A stretch of 64,000 bases of DNA, from contig VZDJ01000116.1 of NCBI GenBank assembly GCA_008694505.1, forward strand, positions 15,710,781 to 15,774,780. The letters are read 5' to 3'. Below are positions 37,071-49,412 of the stretch, in pieces. The notes beneath the pieces are model-generated. The model saw only the letters and a program-made list of their open reading frames with translations, was not told the DNA's origin and ran no database searches. A program made the position numbers and the translations under genes. This stretch comes from Cyanoderma ruficeps (taxonomy: Eukaryota; Chordata; Aves; Passeriformes; Timaliidae). Position 1 is the first letter of the stretch. Each line of letters begins with the position of its first letter.

Positions 37071-37077
37071 CTTTATA
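37071..37077 (-). promoter_or_regulatory. TATA box of VENTX-like A
   Basis: GGTATAAAGG on the minus strand, about 57 bp before the ATG. The inferred 5' UTR is about 30 nt. Confidence 0.65.
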
Positions 37078-37105
37078 CCGCAACTCCCGGAGGAAAACGT
37101 TGTTT

Positions 37106-37135
37106 GTGTAAATACACATCAAAGGGCCAGATAAG
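37106..37135 (-). promoter_or_regulatory. VENT cluster promoter element at gene A (TCF/LEF, forkhead-like, GATA)
   Basis: On the plus strand GTGTAAATACACATCAAAG lies at 37106-37124 and is followed by AGATAAG at 37129-37135. ATCAAAGG is a TCF/LEF core and GTAAATA a forkhead-type core. It lies 40 bp above the TATA box and aligns with the element at gene B. Factor assignments are by consensus only. Confidence 0.5.
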
Positions 37136-38983
37136 TATCATGTAATTGCTATCAGTCCTGCCCCTCAACAAAAGATGTCGTTCACACATTGCCCCAGCTC
37201 GCGGAGGCTCGGCTCCGCCGTGTCTGCCCCCGAGGAGTTCACTCCGCCGTCGGTGATTTACAGCTCTTGTTACATCCTATCCCCATGCAAATGGCATTTA
37301 TGGAGCTGAGCAGCCTCAAACGGCGCAGGGGAATGTACTCCCGGGGCAGCATCGCCGGCGGCTGCAGGGAGAGGGGACACTGGCGCTTCCGATCTCCCTT
37401 CCCCCGAAGTTGCTTTTCCATTCCTTTTCAAGCACCTGGCCCACTGTTCCTCTCAAGCCTGCTCCTCTCTGGGCTGAGCCTCGCGTTCCCGGGACAGCCT
37501 CAGGCGGGCGAGGGGAGAAACTCACTCACTGAGTTCTCCCGGACTGCAGCATCAGGTTATAAGCACTAGGCACAAGCGGAGGGGTTTGGAGGAGAAGGTT
37601 GTGAAACAGAAAGGGGTAAACGTCAAGGTCCTTGGATTCTATGAATCGACAGGCTTCTGGTGGTTTATATAGGAGTATGGCTTCTGGACTAACAAATCAG
37701 AAAATGATAATTATTGCCCTAGAATTGACATTCTGCCGAGAGTTCTGCTGAAGTTACAGAATTCACGTCATATCTTCCCTCCCAGATGTCTTGCAGCTAT
37801 GCAGGTCATCCAGACTTCTCTGCTATCTTACTATCCCTCTTTTTCTTCTTACTACCTTAAGTGTGTCTTTCAGAAAGGTTCCCGGTCACCTTCGGGTTTT
37901 GTGTGCGACAGGAACACTTGGCTGCTGCAGTAAAGCCTCTGTAGTATGTTGACAAAAGGCTCTTGGTGCTTTATGGGCAGTTTTTCTCTGCAGGGTACCC
38001 AGGAATTCCTCCCCTTTTCACCTTCCTGTGCAAGAACAGAGCAACAGAGCGGGACTTCCATTGCATTGATAATTCCTGCCACAGCCCTGCTTGGTATCAG
38101 TCTGCCTCCAGAGATCATGAATACCCATTTTGTTTATCTGTCCTTGTTCTTGCCTGCTGCTTTACACTCATTCATCACCTGCACACAAAGCCAGCAAAGC
38201 CAGTGCTCTGCTGTCTGTCCACGCTGTCACTTGGCCAACCTGTTATTCTGCCACTCTGGCTGCATTTCTCAGCATTCACTTCCTCTGTGATAACAGTTAC
38301 TCTAACCACAGTTCTAACTAAGTCTTAGACTGTCCGTGAGGCAGAGGTTTAAAAACCATCCTAATTACTTTATGTCTAATTCTTCCAATGTACTGATTTT
38401 AATATTATACAGATATATTTTTTCTTTGTATTAATCCAGTGAAAGTTTTATTGAAATCCCCTTTGTCAATCTTTTCCTAAACCAAACATTTCAATCTCTT
38501 GTCCACTCCAAATATAGTTTCTATATTCATTCATCAAGAAATCCTACAGTTTTTTTGTTCACCAGAAAAACTATTTCACTGAACTATATTCAGGTTTGAC
38601 TTGTGAACCCCTTTTAGGCTCTGTCTCTCATTGACTGCTCATTTTCATGGCATAGCATGAGTCCTACTTTGCTCTACCAGTGATGACACTGTTCAAGAGT
38701 TTGTCTCTAACCAAACAAAAATACAGATATATTTTTGTCACCTTTATCTAAAGGTGTCTAATAACCAATTTAGAACCACAGCCAGAGTCCTCTTGGAGCC
38801 CTTTGTTTCCAGCCTGTGTGGGTAGGGATTGACATTGCAGCCTGAGCCCAGGAAAAATGGTGTAAAAATGTGTAAATATAAACATTCAAGTATTAATGCC
38901 TCCCATATATGTTATCTACCTAAAGAAGTCCACAAACACTTCTAGCATGGACAAAGCCTGTTGGGGACACACACACATCTATA

Positions 38984-39053
38984 ATATATGTATATATGTA
39001 TATATGTATATATGTATATATGTATATATGTATATATGTATATATGTATATAC
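38984..39053. repeat. (TATATATG)n microsatellite
   Basis: About eight near-perfect copies of an 8-bp unit. Frames translating as YICIYVYM repeats are artefacts of it. Confidence 0.95.
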
Positions 39054-39224
39054 ATTTGTGGTGTTTTTTCACCAAACAAATGGAATTGTTTGATATCTAA
39101 TTATTTGAATTGCCATCTATTTATCCTTGCCAAGCATTTTCTGATTAACAATGGGAAGTTTAGAAAGCTTACCTGACCAGGCTATGCAAGATTGTTTTTA
39201 AATTTCCTGTTTTATAACACACAA

Positions 39225-39261
39225 CCCCACCAACCCCCCTACCCCCTTACCCCACCCCACC
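39225..39261 (-). repeat. C-rich tract, G-quadruplex-prone on the minus strand
   Basis: Five C runs of four to six bases separated by one to three bases (ACCCCACCAACCCCCCTACC and onward). The opposite strand meets the usual G4 pattern. Confidence 0.7.
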
Positions 39262-40183
39262 TCGAATGTTTCAGGTTCTTAACTATTCTTTTATTTAGAT
39301 AAATGTGAAGACTTCCCTGCCACAAACCTGAGGATAAATTTTAAAATACCAGAGCTTCTAAGCATTAGACAGTTCTGTTTGCAACATATCTGAGGAGCAG
39401 ACCAAGCAGGCAGGAGATGGAGGGGAGACATACAGGAATGTGCTCTGTTCACTGAGTCACTGAAGGACAAGTCCCTCCACTCAGCTGCATTTAGCACGTG
39501 GCCTGGCAGCCAACTCTCCAGTCAGAACTGGGAATATCAGTGCCACTGCCTGCTTGCAAAATCCTGCCAAGCCTCCCCTGCAGTCAGGCAAAATGCCATT
39601 CTCAAGGACTAATTTTCATGAACATTAGAAAAAGAAAGTGTAACTCTTCTGCAAGTTCCCTTCTCAATTTAAATATTTTTGGATCACTGTAACAGCATTC
39701 TGCATCACAGATGGGGCACAATCCCATCCCAATGAGACAAATATGTCCCGTGTGCCTTGTCTTATTATTTCCTGTCTTAGTCCTTACAGAATATTATGTA
39801 TAAGTATAAATAATATACTTACATCCTACTTACATTCTTATATATAACATATATATTTATATATTTCTATACAAATACTTTTTGAAAAAATGTAAGTCTA
39901 TTTCTATGACATTACTTTTTCCAGCTTTATGTCAGCAAATAAAGACACTTGGCAAGCTGTCATATAGGATAAAAAGAATACATAACCTAAGATGGAGCTC
40001 TAAAATTATTGAGTTTTACATACATCTGATACATCTGCCTTTACTGATTTGAAGACTTTTAACCACCTGAGCTGCAAATTACGTCTTTATACACTGCTGG
40101 TTTATTAATTACATTGTATTGAAGTAAATGGCGCTGCAGAAAGACGGTGTCAAATGCTGAGCTCCCAGAGACACAAATTGATC

Positions 40184-40213
40184 ATTTGGTTTAATCACAA
40201 GATTAAACCAAAT
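40184..40213. repeat. perfect 13-bp inverted repeat with 4-nt loop
   Basis: ATTTGGTTTAATC, then ACAA, then GATTAAACCAAAT. The arms are exact reverse complements and could extrude as a hairpin or serve as paired TAATC-type homeodomain sites. Confidence 0.9.
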
Positions 40214-43200
40214 CTCATTTCCATTACACATAAAATGTATAAGTCTCCTGGACAGGTAGCAGATGTAATGACTGCTACAATATTTAACAGCTGCTACTTT
40301 AATTTTATCTAAAATTCCTAAGCTGCCTTCTTTGTGTTTCTATCAATTATTCATTAAATGCTTGTTTAAAAATCTCCTGCTAAACTGTGATTCAGAAATA
40401 CCACGTTTGGAATCAAGTGATATTACCAACGGGATGAAAACCTGCTCATGCTAATGAAATTTGTCAGAGTAGGGCAGGGACAGATAGCAGCTTTTACTCT
40501 GCTGCTACAGGGGGGCAGAGACAAAGAGCTCAGATACCAACATGATTGCCACTAGCAGCAGTCTGAAGATCCATTTCCATAGATAATGGCAATACTCTAT
40601 GCAGATGTTTGCAGAATACACAGCTGCCCTCTTCGAGGAGGCAGCAGCTTCCCCTTCAGCTTCGCAGAAATCTTCACACACAACATTAGTCTCATGTTCT
40701 GCATGGAGGTTCTACAGAACTACCTATTTGGCTGCTAGTTGATAACATTTAGAAATATTGGCTAATAGATAATAAATAGAAATATTTTGGGATTACAGCC
40801 CTTGAGAATTAATTGTGACTCCACATCTTCCAGCCCAAAGCTCAGCTCAGAGCCCTGCAGAGGGGCAGGATTGTGCTGGGACATCCCCTGGCTATTGGAG
40901 CTGTGGAGGAACTGAAGAGAGAGCAGCTGAGGGTGCCGACTACCCTGGGTTCCCCAGAGGCACCGGGGAGAGCTGCCACCACTTGGCCCTGCTGCAGTGG
41001 GTACACAAGACCAAAGGAGGGGACTGTCACTTTGTACCAGCAGGGGAACCTTTCCCATAGCATTGGAGTGTCCTGTGAGACTCGAGCAGAGGGAATTTGT
41101 GGTTCTTAGGAGTAGCTTGGTGGTGATGCAACTCAAAGAGTAAAAACCAGCCCGTTTATGCCACACAGGGCTGTGTTCACCTGTGGACACGCAGATTTCC
41201 CAGGAAGGTCTGTCCAGGGAAGGAAGGGCTGCTGGCGTCTGCTATGCAATTTACATGGTCTTTGTCCTGGTGTGTTTATCCAGACATTCCGTTTCTGAGT
41301 AAGCACTATTTAGGACTTAAAAGCATTATAAATGGCCTCCAACCAATCTCTTAATTATCAATTATTATCGTTATCTTTCCTCTTTGACAGAATAAGAGCT
41401 ACTTTTCCATGAGGCATTTAAAGACCATATGTGCAGAAATACCAGGAGGGCCTGGTATAAACATAGTGACAATGCACAGATGAAAATTAAATGTCTCATC
41501 ATGTTTGGAATTGATCTAAATCAACATAGCACTTGAAATGCCAAGAGCTCCCAGGGCTCCTTAACACAAGTCTGCCCCCAGCAGCTAAAAAGAATCAGTG
41601 AAATGTTAAAAAAATATACATATATTCTGCTGAGACATGCTGCAAATATTAAGAAAGAAAACACTCGTTTTAATGGTCCTTTACCCAAATTTAGGCTTAT
41701 TTAAAGAAAGTCAAATTCAGTATGAAGCAGGACCACATTTGGAACATGTACTGCTGTTCTCCTAGAAACAAGGTACAGCAACACAGTCCTTTGCTTTTTT
41801 ATTTATTACTAGACAAATTATTATAGTTGGAAACCCATCCAAGTTCCAGGAATGTAAATCCTACTTCAGCACTCATTGCTGTCATACTGCCAGAGGGACG
41901 TCTCTATGGACACTGCTCAAATGAAACTGCTCAGAACTCTGCAGTTGGTTTAATTCTGTTTAGACTTGAAATTAGACTTTAAAAACAATTAGACACATTT
42001 AGACATCTTGTAATCTTTTCAAAACCTAACAGAGAGGCTATCTTCACATTTTACATCAAGGCCTTTTTCTTTGTCAGTCTTTGCTGAAAGATGTTTTTTT
42101 CATGACGATTACTTCTAAAGTTACATTTATCAACATATAAAAGTAAGAATGAATTAATCAGAATTTTCCCTTTATATTCGTATTTCCCACAAATAGTTTC
42201 TGAAGAAATTTAGAAAGAAATGAAAGAATTTATATTGACCAAAGCATTTATTATTCGTGAAAGTAACTTTTCAATTTTGGCAATTCAAGAATGAATAATT
42301 TCCCTCCTTGGTTTCAGAGTCGGCATTTGAGCACGATGAGTCAGTCAGCAGGAGAATGGGCTGTCACAGCTGGCAGCCCCGGGACATCTATCACGCTCTG
42401 TGCCCAGCCTTGTCTATGCCATACAATGCTGCTTTGAAATGCATTGGTCTCAGCAGTGAAAATGTTTTACTGACTCTTCCTTCCCCCCTAACTTACACCT
42501 AAAATAAATAAGGACTTTGTATTGCTCCAAAACCAGCCTGCTCAAATTAAATGGAAATAATCTTTACTTTTTTTTTTTTACTGACTTCAAAGCTCTCCTC
42601 CATTTCACATTTTTAGTTATTTCTCCCCTTCATCTGTATTCCTCACTATAGACCATTTCTTCCTATTTTCCTTATTCTAGTCCCTTCCATTTAGTATCCT
42701 GCAAAAGTTACTATTGCCTGGAGAAGGGAATAACTTTGGCAGGATATATAACTGTAGCAACAGAGCATAAATGACACTGTATGTCTACCTTCACTTATCC
42801 CAAACAGGGAGCACAGACATGTCCTAACATTCCCTTTGTTTACTGATAAGGGAAAAGCTGGGCTTAGTGGGTGAGCACAGAAATGTAGTTAGGTTAGATG
42901 CTTAACACTGCCCCTGTAACCTGCAATTCGATGTCTCTGTGTCCTCCGGACAGTGCAGTGTAATTATTTGGCCAGATTTTACAGAAATGAGTGTATTGAT
43001 AGAAGGTCAATAGGATTTAAGACTATGACGATGTGTGTGCATGCTCTCTAAAAGATTAAAGGGAGCAGCTGAACGCTGAATATAAATACATGTTCATTTT
43101 ACAAATGGAACATAAATATAAAAAACCCTGTCATTTGTGTTTGCGTGTTTCTAATGGGCAAGGTTCGGGCAGACATCTGAACGGCCGATCGCTTTTCTCT

Positions 43201-43342
43201 CTCCCTTTGCTCCCGGGGCAGCACTAACACGTAAAACGCTGCAGAGAACCTCTTGTGCCATCTCCTGGGTGTACCGAGACTCCGCAGCCAGAAAGCTGCT
43301 ACAGGAAAGAAGGGAAGTAGTAGAAGTTTAGTTGAGTCAGTG

Positions 43343-43480
43343 ATAGAATCAGGGAATCACTCAGGTTGGAGAAAACCTCTAAGACCTTCGAGTCCAGCCC
43401 TCGATCCAAGTTCACCACTGAACCTGTCCATACACGTGGCAGTGGAACACTCCCGGGATGGTCACTCGGTTCCTGGCAGC
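43343..43480 (-). mobile_element. CR1 3'-end fragment
   Basis: GATAGAATCAGGGAATCACTC followed by AGGTTGGAGAAAACCTCTAAGACC resembles the reverse complement of a CR1 3' terminus and its octamer tail. It is short and diverged; the right end is approximate. Confidence 0.7.
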
Positions 43481-46400
43481 TAAGACGATTCACCCAGCAC
43501 ACGGATGTGCACGGCAGGCTCCGCCTCTAATCCCTTTACTGTTGCTTTTAGCATCAAGTCACTTTCCCACTGCATTAGTGTATGTATAGAAAGGAAAGTC
43601 AGCATCCCTCTATAACATCCTTGACATCAGTTCTAGCAATTCATCCCACAGAATCACCTATTTTCAGTTTGTATCAGTAGAAGAATGCAAATAAACCCCT
43701 GAACACTGAAGTGACCAGAATACAATTACATTAATAATTCCCTGATTACAGGTAAGTATTTGAATTATGTCCAATTTACTTTACTGAAGATCCTTACTGA
43801 GTCCCTCTCCCTTCACAGGAACAAGCAGGCCTGTACACTCATGACACAGTTTTATCTCACTTGTTCTTAAAAATTCATAGGAAAGCAGATCTTAGAGGTG
43901 TGTTACAGATGAGTAACCTATTCCAGTGTTTCACAGGAAGCTTTCCAATGTAAAAACTGAAATAAAATCAGCCTTGTTTTAAAACCAAGTGCTTAAACTT
44001 CACAGAACACAAAAAACCCCCCTCACCCTGCAGCAACTACAATTTTTTTCAGCAACATTTCACATTCACAGGTCTGCTTAACCCAATCTTGCTACGTAAG
44101 TCCAATTGTTTCAGTCTTTCTCAGTTTATGTTTCTAAACATATACTTACTGTGGTCCTCTACGAGCTCTCATTTTGGCTATATGTATCCTAGCTGCAGTG
44201 CCTAAATGATAAAGTACTCCTGCTGATGCTCCTCTATTGCCAAACAGAGCAAAATAATTACCTTCTGTCATGTGCAGCTCTCATGTAGCACAGTTCAGGT
44301 GTTCTCCTCCCACCATCTTTTCTTTTTGCAAACTGTACACATGGATTCATATTCAGTGTGTGATCTCTTATGGTCCCCAGGGATTTTTACTGAAGCTCTG
44401 TAGTTATTTTTCACTTAACATTTATCCTTCCAAACCATGAGACTTGAAGCTGAAATTTAAACTGTTATCATGATTATTGTGAGTTCTAAGCTTGTATGTT
44501 GTATGAGTGTGCTTTCCATCCTACCTTGTATTTCAGCAGTAAAATTCACAGACATTCCCCCACATTCCATGCAGTGCAGGCTGTGAGAAGGCTGTCTTAG
44601 GGTAACCCTGGGGAGTTTGCCTCCCTGACTGGAGTATGCGGAGTCCCCAGCAGGTCTTATCTTGTTACTGTGACTGTGATAGTTCCCTTCTTCCCACCCA
44701 GGTGTGTTGGGAACGGAGAATGTTTTACCTCATTACTGTAAGCCAGAATAGTTTGCTTCCCCCCATCCTGCAGGGGTGAAGGCCATCTGCAGACCTTGGA
44801 ACTCAAACAGCAGCACCTGCATTACATGGGGCAGCTAATGAGCAAAATGGGACATTGCATACGTATGAAATGTTAATTAGCAGAGATTTCTTTACTCACC
44901 CCCACAGCACTTTCCCTGGAGCTTCACTCCTGAGCAGGGCACCAGTGCATCGTGTCCTCATTTGAGTGGCACTCCAGGATTCCCACTGTGGGAATGCTAC
45001 ACTTTTGATAAAGCCAAAGCTCTCACTTATTTTGTGCCTTGTCCCTGAGGGATCTCCACCTGCTTTTCACTTGTAACATCTGGATAGTCCTAAGGCCACT
45101 CAATTCACTTTCACAGTTTAGTAAGCATGTTAATTACCCTTTGAAATGATGTATTACCCGTTGTGTATTCACCTTAGAGACCCATCATCTGAAACTGAGT
45201 GACCAAATACATAACCAGGCCAGGAGGATCTGTTGCCAAGGCATTTATTGACTTCAATGTGTAACATGCTGTTTTTATCTCTTGGGACAGTTACCTTGAC
45301 CATTAGGTAATTTAAAAATTACTTCATGGACAAAAGCATGTCAGCCTTTTAAATCAGTCTCTAAGCTTGCAGATTTTCAGACAGCTTTTCTAATAACTCT
45401 TCCAGTGTCAAAATCTTCCTGGCTGATTCTCTGTCATTCTCTTTACCTTGCCTTTCCACCCATTGCTGTGCCCATTTTTAAAAAGTAGTATTATTTTCTG
45501 TTTCTCTGGTTCACTCATTCTTCCTCCAACAAAAATACAGTAATTCCAAGATTATTTCAATTTTCCTCATTATTACAGAATGGATTTAATCAGAAGTTAT
45601 GTTATGATCTAATTAGCCTGACAGCCTCTGACCTGCATTCCTGGTTAACTTTGATCAGGACATGCATTGTTTAGAGGGGAGGCAGAGGAACAGCAAGCAC
45701 TTGAGGCTTTTGCATCATCTGATACTTACCTCTCCTGGTAAGCAGAGACCTCTTACTGTATAATAGAAAAAATATTTAAAACTCCATTTTTATTGTTTTG
45801 CTTTGCCACTGCTGACAAAACTTGTCTGTCCAGTTTTGCTCCTAACCTGCTGTGCTGTTCTTTTCTATTTGTTCTTGATAATGTAGCTGTCTTGTTTCTA
45901 CTTTTTCCCAGTATTCTTTTTTGATTTTTTTCAGACAATTGATGAGCCCCTAATGCAGCCACAGTGCTCTCTGAGTTTTCTTTCCTTTGCATGTGGATAG
46001 ACTGTTGTTATACTTAAAATATGGCCTTAGAAACTCTTCTTAGAAACTTTCAGCTCTCTTGAATTTTTCTTTGTGTTTTAATTCCTTCCCCAGGACCTCA
46101 TGTACCAATTCCTTGAGTTTGGTGAAGTTTGTTTTTTTTGAAGCCCAGTGTCACTATTCTGCTTCTTTCATCTCTTTCTTTCCTTTGAATTGTGAACTCT
46201 GTTGTCTCATGGTAACTTTCATCTTGCTTGCTTTCCACATGCAGATTTTCAACAGTTTATCTATTAAACACAGTAAAATCTTAAACTGTAAGATTATTCC
46301 CTATGGTTCCAGTACTACCTTATACACACAAAGCTGTATCTGAAGTGTGCTCACGCTGGGCTCAGAGCAAATCATATCCTGCCCATCATCAGAGGGATAA

Positions 46401-49196
46401 GAAGGTGGTGTGGATAGGGATGTGAACACAGGGTACTTCAATTCATCCCTTGCTCTGGAGAAACAATACCTGAGGCACTATTTGTGACATTTCAAAACAC
46501 ATGCCTAGGATATTCAGTATTTCATCAGCTTAGCTGATTAAACATCAAAACTTAGTTGATTTGCACTCTATTGAGTTCTGCACATCTTTCTGTAGGTTTC
46601 AGTCCATTATCTTTTATTTAAATAAACTAATTTGGGGGATTTTGTATTCCCAACAATGGTCTTTAACAGAATTATCCAACCTTTGACCTGCAGTTTACCT
46701 TCATGGAGGAAAGCTACTTTGCTCATGTCTGTGGATCTGTACTCTTATCACAGGAGTCATCCCTTCTTTTCCACCTTTTATTTTCAGGTCCTTTGCCATT
46801 TCACTTCCTTGCATCAAGAAAATGAGAACTAAGAGGTATCTTGAAGGGATAAAGACACTTCTTCCCCAGAAGAAGTTACTTTATTTTCTCTTTTCCCCAG
46901 AAAACCCAATAATCCCAGTCTATGACTGTGCAGCTGATTAACCTGGAATTTTGCTACTTAGGTGAATAATTTATTACTGCTTATGAATTTTATCATGTAT
47001 GACAGCAAACAAGCATCTATTTGCAGAGTTGTCATTCATTGATAGATTAAAACCAACCACATTAAAAATTTCTTCAAACTTGTTTGCTGCAAGAATTTTT
47101 AAATAGGAATTCAAAAGGTGAAATCGTTCATTCTCACGTGTATGTAGAGGGTTATCAGACTATGAAACCACATAAACACAAAATCTGAAATGTCTGATTG
47201 ATGGAAACACCCCAAAGTAGTGCCATAACCTACCACTATACATTAATACCAATGTAAGGTTTGATACACTGAACCACTCACAGAAGACGTGAGCTGATTT
47301 TTAAAATCTTGTATAGCACCAATTATCGTCATGGAATAAGCAATATTTTCTAGATGTAGTAACACAGAGCTAAGAAATACATGAGCTAATTCTCATGAGT
47401 GCAAAATATAAATGATAAGAAAATTCACAAAAGCAATTTCAAAAGTCTGACTGGTAACTGTATAAATTTATTAAGATCATGTGATTAGCAAGTCTTGTGG
47501 AGTACTTTACATTAGTAAAACTTATGCTACTAAAATTTTACTGTCATTCAAAGGCAAGGTGTGGGTTTAAGTGAATGGTGATTTTTAATTGGCAAAACCC
47601 CAAATAACTACTAACAAAACCAATTATTTAAAAAAAATGCAGACAGATAAAATATACGAAATGTATCTCTGAAGACGATGTTATCATTAACATTCTTAAA
47701 TCATAAAGGTAGGAGGTAAATATTAAATGTCTTCACATTTGGCAATTTTTAGAGAAATAGCACATGATTTACTTCCCTAAGGCTAAGTCAGAATACTATA
47801 ATTAATGACATGTTAAACCTACATATGGTAAATAAAATAAATCATATCAAAAGTAGGACAAAAGCAAGAAAACCCTGTTGAGGACTGAGTTCTTCAGTGT
47901 TTAAACCAATAAGAACCAAAAGTTAGTGGTATTGTATTAGTAGGAAAAAGTAACTGAGTATTTAAAGGAAAGTATGGACACACCTTGTTTTTACTGAAGA
48001 AGATGAGAGAGGGCTGAGATGTAATATTGCTGTTACTGACAAGAGAAAAGGAAAAGCCCTCCTCTTACACACTGAGAAAGCCACAGCTTAGCATGTGCAC
48101 ATGCAGGTCTGTCAAACACAACAGTACAACTGCAAAACACCAGACATGTACACGCTCCCATTTCTTACATCATTATCCTTCTCCATCACTAGCACTTGAC
48201 GAGATAATTAGTTCACATCTGCCCTTCACTTCTCTCAAAACATTGTCTTTTAATTTTTTTTTTAACACAGTTCTAAGCAAATCACTTCCAGAACAGTGCT
48301 TAAGTGTTTCTTGCCCTTCCCTACTTCTCATTTAACACTACCACTGCTCCCTCTGGTAGAAATATTTGTATTTTTAATTAATTTGTAGCCTTAACATTCT
48401 GGCCTTGCATAAACCTGGGTAGCTCAACAAATCTTCTAGCAATAGCAACCCATTTCATGGCCATTCAGAGGGTTCTGTAAGATTAAGATCTATGAAGAGG
48501 TTAGCACCCCCTGTTTTACAAGGTGCAGATCCAAATTTCACATGGTTATCCTCTATTGGATGCTGCTGGAGCACTGTGATCTACAGAAACAACCTCAGGA
48601 GCAAAAGCCATACTGAAATGTGCACACATACAGACAGACATAAATTGGCAAAGTTACTCTTATGCCAAATACAGATAAAAAAAGCAATTTTACATTTACT
48701 GTCTTCACAATGCCAGGAGTGCAGAAGCAGAGCAACGAATTGGTAATACATTCAGATCATACTTTCATTTGGAAACAGGTTAGTCTGATGACTTTAAAAT
48801 CAAACAAACAAGAAAAAAGTTGAAGCATAGCATTCCTCTCCTTCCTTGGTAGGAGAAACAGACAGCCAATTATTTATGTCAGTTGCAGTTTTCATAATAT
48901 ACAACATAAAAGCAAGACACACTAACAGTCAATGAAGAGCAGAAGATCTGTGTTTCTGAATTATAAGCACAATATGACAAGATATAAGTGTACTGTGTTT
49001 ATATAAAAATAGATTCAACATTTAATTAACTATGTTTTGAACTCTCCTAGGCCAACTTGGCAACAGAAGCTGGGATTTTAAGTTTTTTCCACAGTATTTT
49101 TTAAACATCGGTCTTCAGGCTAATTAATTATTTATGCTAAAGTAGAATAACAACATTAATAAGCCTTTTCATTCCCTCTGCAATTTTATCTCTCTT
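43481..49196. other. intergenic stretch downstream of KNDC1
   Basis: No gene supported. The part near 46030-46260 faintly resembles an old CR1 internal segment on the minus strand; otherwise nothing is recognisable. Confidence 0.5.
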
Positions 49197-49202
49197 TTTA
49201 TT
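49197..49202 (-). terminator. KNDC1: candidate polyadenylation signal of KNDC1
   Basis: AATAAA on the minus strand, about 211 nt beyond the KNDC1 stop codon. Confidence 0.5.
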
Positions 49203-49412
49203 CTTTTGATCTGCCATCCAGTTGCCAGTGATTCAAATCTCATTAGTCAGCATTTTATAATTCCATGTTAAGAAATTATTCTACTTCAACTTGAGACAGT
49301 ATCTTATGTCGCTTCACTTAAGTATTTGCTTGGAAATAGGTCCAGTAGGTGAAGTCAACTTAATCCAGTTTTACAGTCTAGAGCCAGAATAGAACAGATG
49401 AAACATAAATAA

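Larger units (their letters stand above)
36030..37560. promoter_or_regulatory. CpG island covering VENTX-like A and its promoter
   Basis: CpG-dense through the whole gene and about 500 bp upstream. Boundaries are approximate. Antisense and out-of-frame ORFs here (36280-36771, 36394-36963 and others) are shadows of the gene. Confidence 0.7.
37561..43330. other. intergenic stretch upstream of VENTX-like A
   Basis: No gene seen. It contains an 8-bp TA-rich microsatellite, a C-rich tract, a perfect hairpin at 40184-40213 and scattered poly-T tracts. The frames at 37946-38328 and 40762-41190 show no recognisable protein or splice pattern. Confidence 0.5.

Noticed and set aside
38896..39176. Frames with YICIYVYM repeats
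   Set aside because: Direct translation of the TATATATG microsatellite.
44540..45060. Possible LTR-like block
   Set aside because: The patchy GC-rich sequence had no matching terminal repeats, primer site or polyprotein frames that I could find.
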